Shown piece by piece: positions 42,280 through 46,004 of a stretch of 46,004 bases of DNA. Numbering within the stretch: position 1 is the stretch's first letter; every line of letters starts with the position of its first letter. Source of the stretch: an uncultured Ruminococcus sp. (GTDB lineage: Bacteria > Bacillota > Clostridia > Oscillospirales > Ruminococcaceae); NCBI GenBank assembly GCA_902787825.1, contig CADAHS010000021.1, positions 1 to 46,004 on the forward strand, read 5' to 3'. The notes beneath the pieces are model-generated. The model saw only the letters and a list, made by a program, of their open reading frames with translations, did no database searches and was not told the origin of the DNA. The translations under genes were made by a program, and so were the position numbers.

Positions 42280-44331
42280 CTAAGCATCCATCTGCTCTGT
42301 GAGCACCTTTCTGACAGCATATGCGTCCTGAACGATCTTGCTGGCGCTTTCAGCGACGTTATGCAGCCTTTCCATTTCCTTCTGGGAAACACTGCTCTTC
42401 TGAGTTTTGAGGTCATTGAGGTTATCCAGTGTTTCCTGAGTATCACGGAGTATGATCTCTGTTTCTTCTTCTATCTTTTTCTTGAGTCCCTCAAACGATG
42501 AGAATACCTGACGGCGGACAGTTTCGGTAAAGTCGTTGTTCAGCTTCATCTCATGGAACTGCTTTTTGACCTGAGTTTTGAAATTGGATTTGAATTTTTC
42601 TATTCTTTCCTTGACAAGTATCTTATCGATCGCAAAGTTCGATGTGAAGGTACCTGCGATGCCTGCCACTGCCATAAGCACAAGTGTCACTGGCAGAGCT
42701 GTGGTGATGCCGAAGAATCCTGCAAACACTACCGAAGCATAGTAGGTAGCATAGAAGCTTGTCAGACCCGTTGCACCGCCAAGCAGTGCGCCCTTGAGTC
42801 CGGACTCCCTGAATCCGAGGAACAGACCTCCCACGCCGTAGGAACCGATCGCAACACCTATGATCTTATCTACAACACCGCCGTTTTGCGTCACACGGTT
42901 AGAGATAGTGAACATCTCCTGTATCCTTGCAACGCTCTCAAAGAATGCGTCCTCAAAGCCCTGAAGTCTTTCAGCCTCACCGCTGACTGCAACATTGATC
43001 TGGTTCTGGATCTGCTCACAGATTATCTGTGCCCTGACCTCGATAGATTCTCTGATCTTCTCTGTCAGCTTAGCCGAAACGAGCTTGAGCTGATCCTTCT
43101 TGAAGTCATCAGATGACATCTGGAAGTTATCAATGACCTGCATAGCAGCTTCCTCTATCTTATCCCAGTAGCTGTCAAGGATAGGCTGGAGGCTGTTGAA
43201 TACCTGGTTAGCAGAATCATTGATCTTAACGAATTCCTCTCTCTTCTTATTTCTTATCTCCTCGATCTCCTTTATGGCAGCGTCATACTTCACCATAAAT
43301 TCATCGTTAGCCATCATAAGTGCATTTTCCTGCATTACGACGTTTCTGAGTATCTCGGTACCTGAGTTTGTGATCTTGTTTGTGATTATCTGGAGGGATA
43401 TAACGCCGCGCTCTTTTGTGAGCATACTTTCAAGGGCGTTCTCAAACTCGGGGAAATTACTTTCCTCAAGCATTGCCCGATCGCCCGTAGTCTTTGCAAT
43501 GAGAGCCTTCTTAGCGTACACGCCGATAACTCTCGGAGTTCCGATCTTTCTTTTATAAACGGCAAACTCACGGGAATCCTCTCCCATGACCTTCTTTGCC
43601 TTTTCCATAACATATCTGCCTATTCTCGTACGGACAGTCTCAACTATCTTGTTCTCGTCCTCCTGTGAGAATGTTCCAAAGCAGTTGACAACAAAGATGA
43701 TCCTTCCCACGTCAGAGGTCATCATCTTCTTTTCAAGAAATTCCTTTTCAAACTGTGAAAAAGGCGAGTTTGCGCTGATAACAAACACAGCGGCATCTAT
43801 CTTGGGCAGTATCGACAGCGTAACGCTGGTCATCTGCTCATCATCATTCAGACCCGGAGTGTCGATGATATCAACATTCTTCTTGCAGAATTCAGTATCG
43901 TAGTAGACCGTAGCTTCCTTAACGGTCTCCGCTCTCTCCTCAGATTCTGCCGTCAGCTTGGTAACATAGTCCTCAAGCTTGCCTATATCGACCCTTTCGC
44001 TGTTGCCGTTTTTATACTCGACCTGCACATACGGCTCGGTGCTGTATGTAACCCTGTTCAGAGTTGCAGTCGCAGGCAGAACGTCAGCAGGCAATACCTC
44101 CTGACCCAGCATCGCATTGATAAGTGTTGACTTTCCTCTTTTGAACTCGCCTACGATAGCGACCTCAAAATGTTCGTCCTTGGTCTTGGCGATAGTCTCC
44201 TCCAACGATTTCGCCGTGTTGACGAGACAGATCTCGTCGCTGAGCTGCAAAAGCTCCTCCAGATCGGCGGTAAGGTTTTCCATAGTCTGCTTATACGCCG
44301 AATAGCTTCCGTAGTCAATCTGCTTTTCCAT
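42280..44331 (-). CDS. Dynamin-like GTPase with membrane paddle
   Basis: A 683-residue large GTPase. P-loop GEFKRGKST (61-69), G2 PATATLNR, G3 DTPG (157-160), and a G4 position reading VVNCFG without the usual Asp. A long helical middle region is followed by an extended hydrophobic stretch (about 486-565, rich in Gly and Ala) that should insert into membrane, then a return helix bundle. The ATG at 44331 follows AGGAGG at 6 bases. First gene of the operon; 50 bases to the next gene. Predicted to remodel or guard the cell membrane. Confidence 0.9.
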   Translation of the reverse strand: MEKQIDYGSYSAYKQTMENLTADLEELLQLSDEICLVNTAKSLEETIAKTKDEHFEVAIVGEFKRGKSTLINAMLGQEVLPADVLPATATLNRVTYSTEPYVQVEYKNGNSERVDIGKLEDYVTKLTAESEERAETVKEATVYYDTEFCKKNVDIIDTPGLNDDEQMTSVTLSILPKIDAAVFVISANSPFSQFEKEFLEKKMMTSDVGRIIFVVNCFGTFSQEDENKIVETVRTRIGRYVMEKAKKVMGEDSREFAVYKRKIGTPRVIGVYAKKALIAKTTGDRAMLEESNFPEFENALESMLTKERGVISLQIITNKITNSGTEILRNVVMQENALMMANDEFMVKYDAAIKEIEEIRNKKREEFVKINDSANQVFNSLQPILDSYWDKIEEAAMQVIDNFQMSSDDFKKDQLKLVSAKLTEKIRESIEVRAQIICEQIQNQINVAVSGEAERLQGFEDAFFESVARIQEMFTISNRVTQNGGVVDKIIGVAIGSYGVGGLFLGFRESGLKGALLGGATGLTSFYATYYASVVFAGFFGITTALPVTLVLMAVAGIAGTFTSNFAIDKILVKERIEKFKSNFKTQVKKQFHEMKLNNDFTETVRRQVFSSFEGLKKKIEEETEIILRDTQETLDNLNDLKTQKSSVSQKEMERLHNVAESASKIVQDAYAVRKVLTEQMDA

Positions 44332-44570
44332 CACAAACCTCCTGTTCCGATGATACGGTAATTAACTTCCGTAAGAATGATATAACAGCCGAGAGTTTCT
44401 ATTATACAAAATAGTCACAAACGATTAATCATATTACCACATAGTAGATTATAACACACCTTTTCATTCATCGTCAAGAATTATTATCACCATCGAAACA
44501 AAATTACCCTTTTACACAAAACGCAATCGAATAATTAGACATTTTGCACACATTTTTTCAGCGGTTTAAC
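44332..44570. other. Dynamin operon upstream region
   Basis: About 240 bases, AT-rich, holding the operon promoter (44448-44477) and a leader of about 110 bases. No further gene or RNA recognised. Confidence 0.4.
44448..44477 (-). promoter_or_regulatory. Predicted promoter of the dynamin operon
   Basis: Minus strand TTGACG (44472-44477), 18 bases, TATAAT (44448-44453), with TGTGT before the -10. Suggests constitutive sigma-A expression. Confidence 0.7.
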
Positions 44571-44600
44571 AAAAACAGGTGCATACACTGATGCACCTGC
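44571..44600 (-). terminator. Terminator of the radC operon
   Basis: CAGGTGCAT/ATGCACCTG stem with a T-rich tail on the minus strand. Confidence 0.85.
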
Positions 44601-44663
44601 CACAAGATATTGTGTTTTTGAACCGATACTGCCGGGTCGCCGCCGATAGTCGAAGCATCGCCG

Positions 44664-45377
44664 TCAGCATTCCATATCGTGGATAAAACCGCACCTTCTC
44701 ATGCTCAGAACGCTGTCTTTGCCGACAATAAAGTGGTCTATCACGGTAATATCGAAAGGAGCAAGATACTGCATTATCTTTCTGGTGAGAATGATGTCCT
44801 CCTGAGACGGTGCGCTGGGCGAATCGGGGTGATTATGAGCAAGAATGATATTTCTGCTGCCGCTGTTGAGCACTATCCTTGCAAGCTCTCTGAAATTGAC
44901 CTCTGTCGAGGACTCACTTCCCCTTGAAACGACCGATACCGTGCTCACGCCCATGCTCTCAGTGATACACAGCACCCTGAAGCACTCGGCGGTCTCCTGC
45001 AAAAACAGGCTTTTAATATACTCCGGGAAATTCTCCATATCCCGAACATCTATCTTCTCGTGACGCTGTTTTGCAATGTAGTCGCTTATCGAGCCGAGCA
45101 GTTTCAGCATCACAGCCGCATTCTCACCAATGCTTCTGACCTGTCTGAGTCTGTCCACAGGCGCATTGACAACGCCTCTCACCGAGCCGAACTGGCTGAT
45201 AAGCTCGTGTGCAGCAGCGTTCGTATCTCCCCTTGGGATAACAAAGAACAAAAGCATCTCCATTATCTCATGCTCTGCAAATCCGTCCAGCCTTTCATCT
45301 GCGGCAAATCGTTCTCTCATTCTCGCACGGTGCCCATCGTGAATGCTTTTCTTGTTTTGTTCATTTTTTCCTGCCAT
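44664..45377 (-). CDS. radC: RadC-family JAB-domain protein
   Basis: A 237-residue protein with an N-terminal helix-hairpin-helix-like part (LRQVRSIGENAAVMLKLLG) and the JAMM metalloprotease-like domain. The zinc site is HNHPDSPSAPSQED (His 181, His 183, Asp 194), complete. The biological role of RadC is unsettled; it is often linked to DNA repair or mobile DNA. The ATG at 45377 follows GGAGGGCG. The GNAT stop lies 42 bases upstream of this start, so both are probably co-transcribed. Confidence 0.93.
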   Translation of the reverse strand: MAGKNEQNKKSIHDGHRARMRERFAADERLDGFAEHEIMEMLLFFVIPRGDTNAAAHELISQFGSVRGVVNAPVDRLRQVRSIGENAAVMLKLLGSISDYIAKQRHEKIDVRDMENFPEYIKSLFLQETAECFRVLCITESMGVSTVSVVSRGSESSTEVNFRELARIVLNSGSRNIILAHNHPDSPSAPSQEDIILTRKIMQYLAPFDITVIDHFIVGKDSVLSMRRCGFIHDMEC

Positions 45378-45418
45378 CGTATCGCCCTCCGCAGACAAGA
45401 TCTGCTTTTGTACCGCTC

Positions 45419-45871
45419 TCACAGCTTGTACTGCATAAAGTTGTTGTTTTTCACAAATCCGAAATCCGTGTACAGCAAAACGCCCATATCAGATGCCGTT
45501 ATCTGAACTGTTCCGCAGCCACGCTGCCTTGCCTCATCGACCACCCGTGAAAGCAGCTGTTTTGCAATGCCTCTGCGCCTGTACTCACCGTCGGTGAACA
45601 TACTTGAAAGCAGCCCTATCCGACCGCTGGGGCAGCCAAAATACGGCGGCTTTTCCACGATAGACATTCCGCTTGTCCCGATTATCTTGTCACCGTCCAG
45701 CGCCAGCCACGAAACGAACGTGCCGTCAGCCATATGCCTTTTGTAGTAGTCCTCCAGAGCAGGTCTGAGGTCAATGTCCTGCTTTGCGCCCTCCTCTCGA
45801 AGCTGAGCTATGCGCATAGAGATAAATGTATCAAGCTCTTTCTCGGTAAGCCTTCTGTAAACGATCTGCAT
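45419..45871 (-). CDS. GNAT-family N-acetyltransferase
   Basis: A 150-residue acetyltransferase. The acetyl-CoA motif is GEYRRRGIAKQLLSRVVDEA (R/QxxGxG/A type), followed by the C-terminal YTDFGF strand common in the family. Substrate unknown. The ATG at 45871 is 8 bases after GGGAGG; a GTG two codons earlier is too close. First gene of the radC pair. Confidence 0.9.
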   Translation of the reverse strand: MQIVYRRLTEKELDTFISMRIAQLREEGAKQDIDLRPALEDYYKRHMADGTFVSWLALDGDKIIGTSGMSIVEKPPYFGCPSGRIGLLSSMFTDGEYRRRGIAKQLLSRVVDEARQRGCGTVQITASDMGVLLYTDFGFVKNNNFMQYKL

Positions 45872-45942
45872 TGTCACAGCCTCCCTTTTATATAGCTTTA
45901 CTGCAATAAATCAGAATTTGCCGCAGTGTTCCTGCCGGACAG

Positions 45943-46004
45943 CTGGGGGAAACCCTTTTGGAGAAGGGTTCTCCCCCAGACCCCCTTCCTAAACCTCTTA
46001 ATGA
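45943..46004. repeat. Diverged stand-alone copy of the palindrome module
   Basis: CTGGGGGAAACCC...GGGTTCTCCCCCAG and the following CCTTCCTAAACCTCTTAATGA align with 39259-39320 in the same orientation, at roughly 80-85 percent identity by eye. No 33-base terminal repeat precedes it here, so the palindrome module occurs independently of the MITE-like ends. It continues past the window. Confidence 0.7.

Overview
The window looks like chromosomal DNA of a spore-lineage, Gram-positive Clostridium-class gut or rumen bacterium, most like Ruminococcus (Oscillospiraceae). This is inferred from gene content: GPR protease and SpoIIID, BspA-type leucine-rich-repeat proteins with CWB2 modules, small type IV pilin-like proteins of the kind used by cellulolytic ruminococci, a GH5 glycanase, CarD, NrdR, and TTGACA/TATAAT promoters often extended by a TGTGn motif. 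No rRNA, CRISPR array, prophage or complete insertion sequence was seen.

Layout. 1-7.7 kb, minus strand: cysteine synthase, an unknown helical protein, two paralogous pilin-like genes each with its own promoter and terminator, a cysteine desulfurase with a DUF3343 partner, an HtrA protease and the spore protease gpr. 7.8-11.2 kb, plus: rpsT, an amino-acid ABC permease and ATPase without a binding protein, a small LRR protein and nadE. 11.2-16.6 kb: a TPP-riboswitch-controlled thiamine operon thiW-thiM-thiE-isochorismatase-thiD-thiC, which makes the pyrimidine half but only salvages the thiazole half. 16.7-22.2 kb: carD, a MarR regulator with twin operators plus a DUF6544-like membrane protein, a cyclase, a diguanylate-cyclase remnant, an iron alcohol dehydrogenase and an epimerase-like SDR. 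22.4-25.6 kb: a 1045-residue secreted LRR/CWB2 protein. 25.7-28.4 kb: a decayed membrane-protein ORF, tRNA-Glu and tRNA-Met, an N-truncated-looking surface protein, an alpha/beta hydrolase, DUF1653 and spoIIID. 28.7-39.2 kb: nrdR, a Q-repeat membrane protein, a 48-residue membrane microprotein, GH5, pta, htpG under a perfect CIRCE operator, a CPBP protease, an ECF S component, a phosphoribosyltransferase-like protein and a GT2 glycosyltransferase. 39.5-46 kb, minus: a three-gene operon of two dynamin-like GTPases flanking a degenerate M48 peptidase, then radC and a GNAT acetyltransferase.

Two things stand out. The first is the operon at 39.5-44.3 kb. A membrane-paddle dynamin-like GTPase and a soluble one surround an M48-fold protein whose HExxH zinc site has become CECGR. 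The second is a short inverted-repeat element (a MITE-like repeat with about 33-bp imperfect ends). Two copies sit exactly in the loop of an intrinsic terminator between convergent genes, and a third fits the same pattern at the left edge. One copy carries an internal module with two long palindromes; a diverged version of that module stands alone at the right edge.

All calls come from reading the sequence. No database search, folding program or alignment was run.
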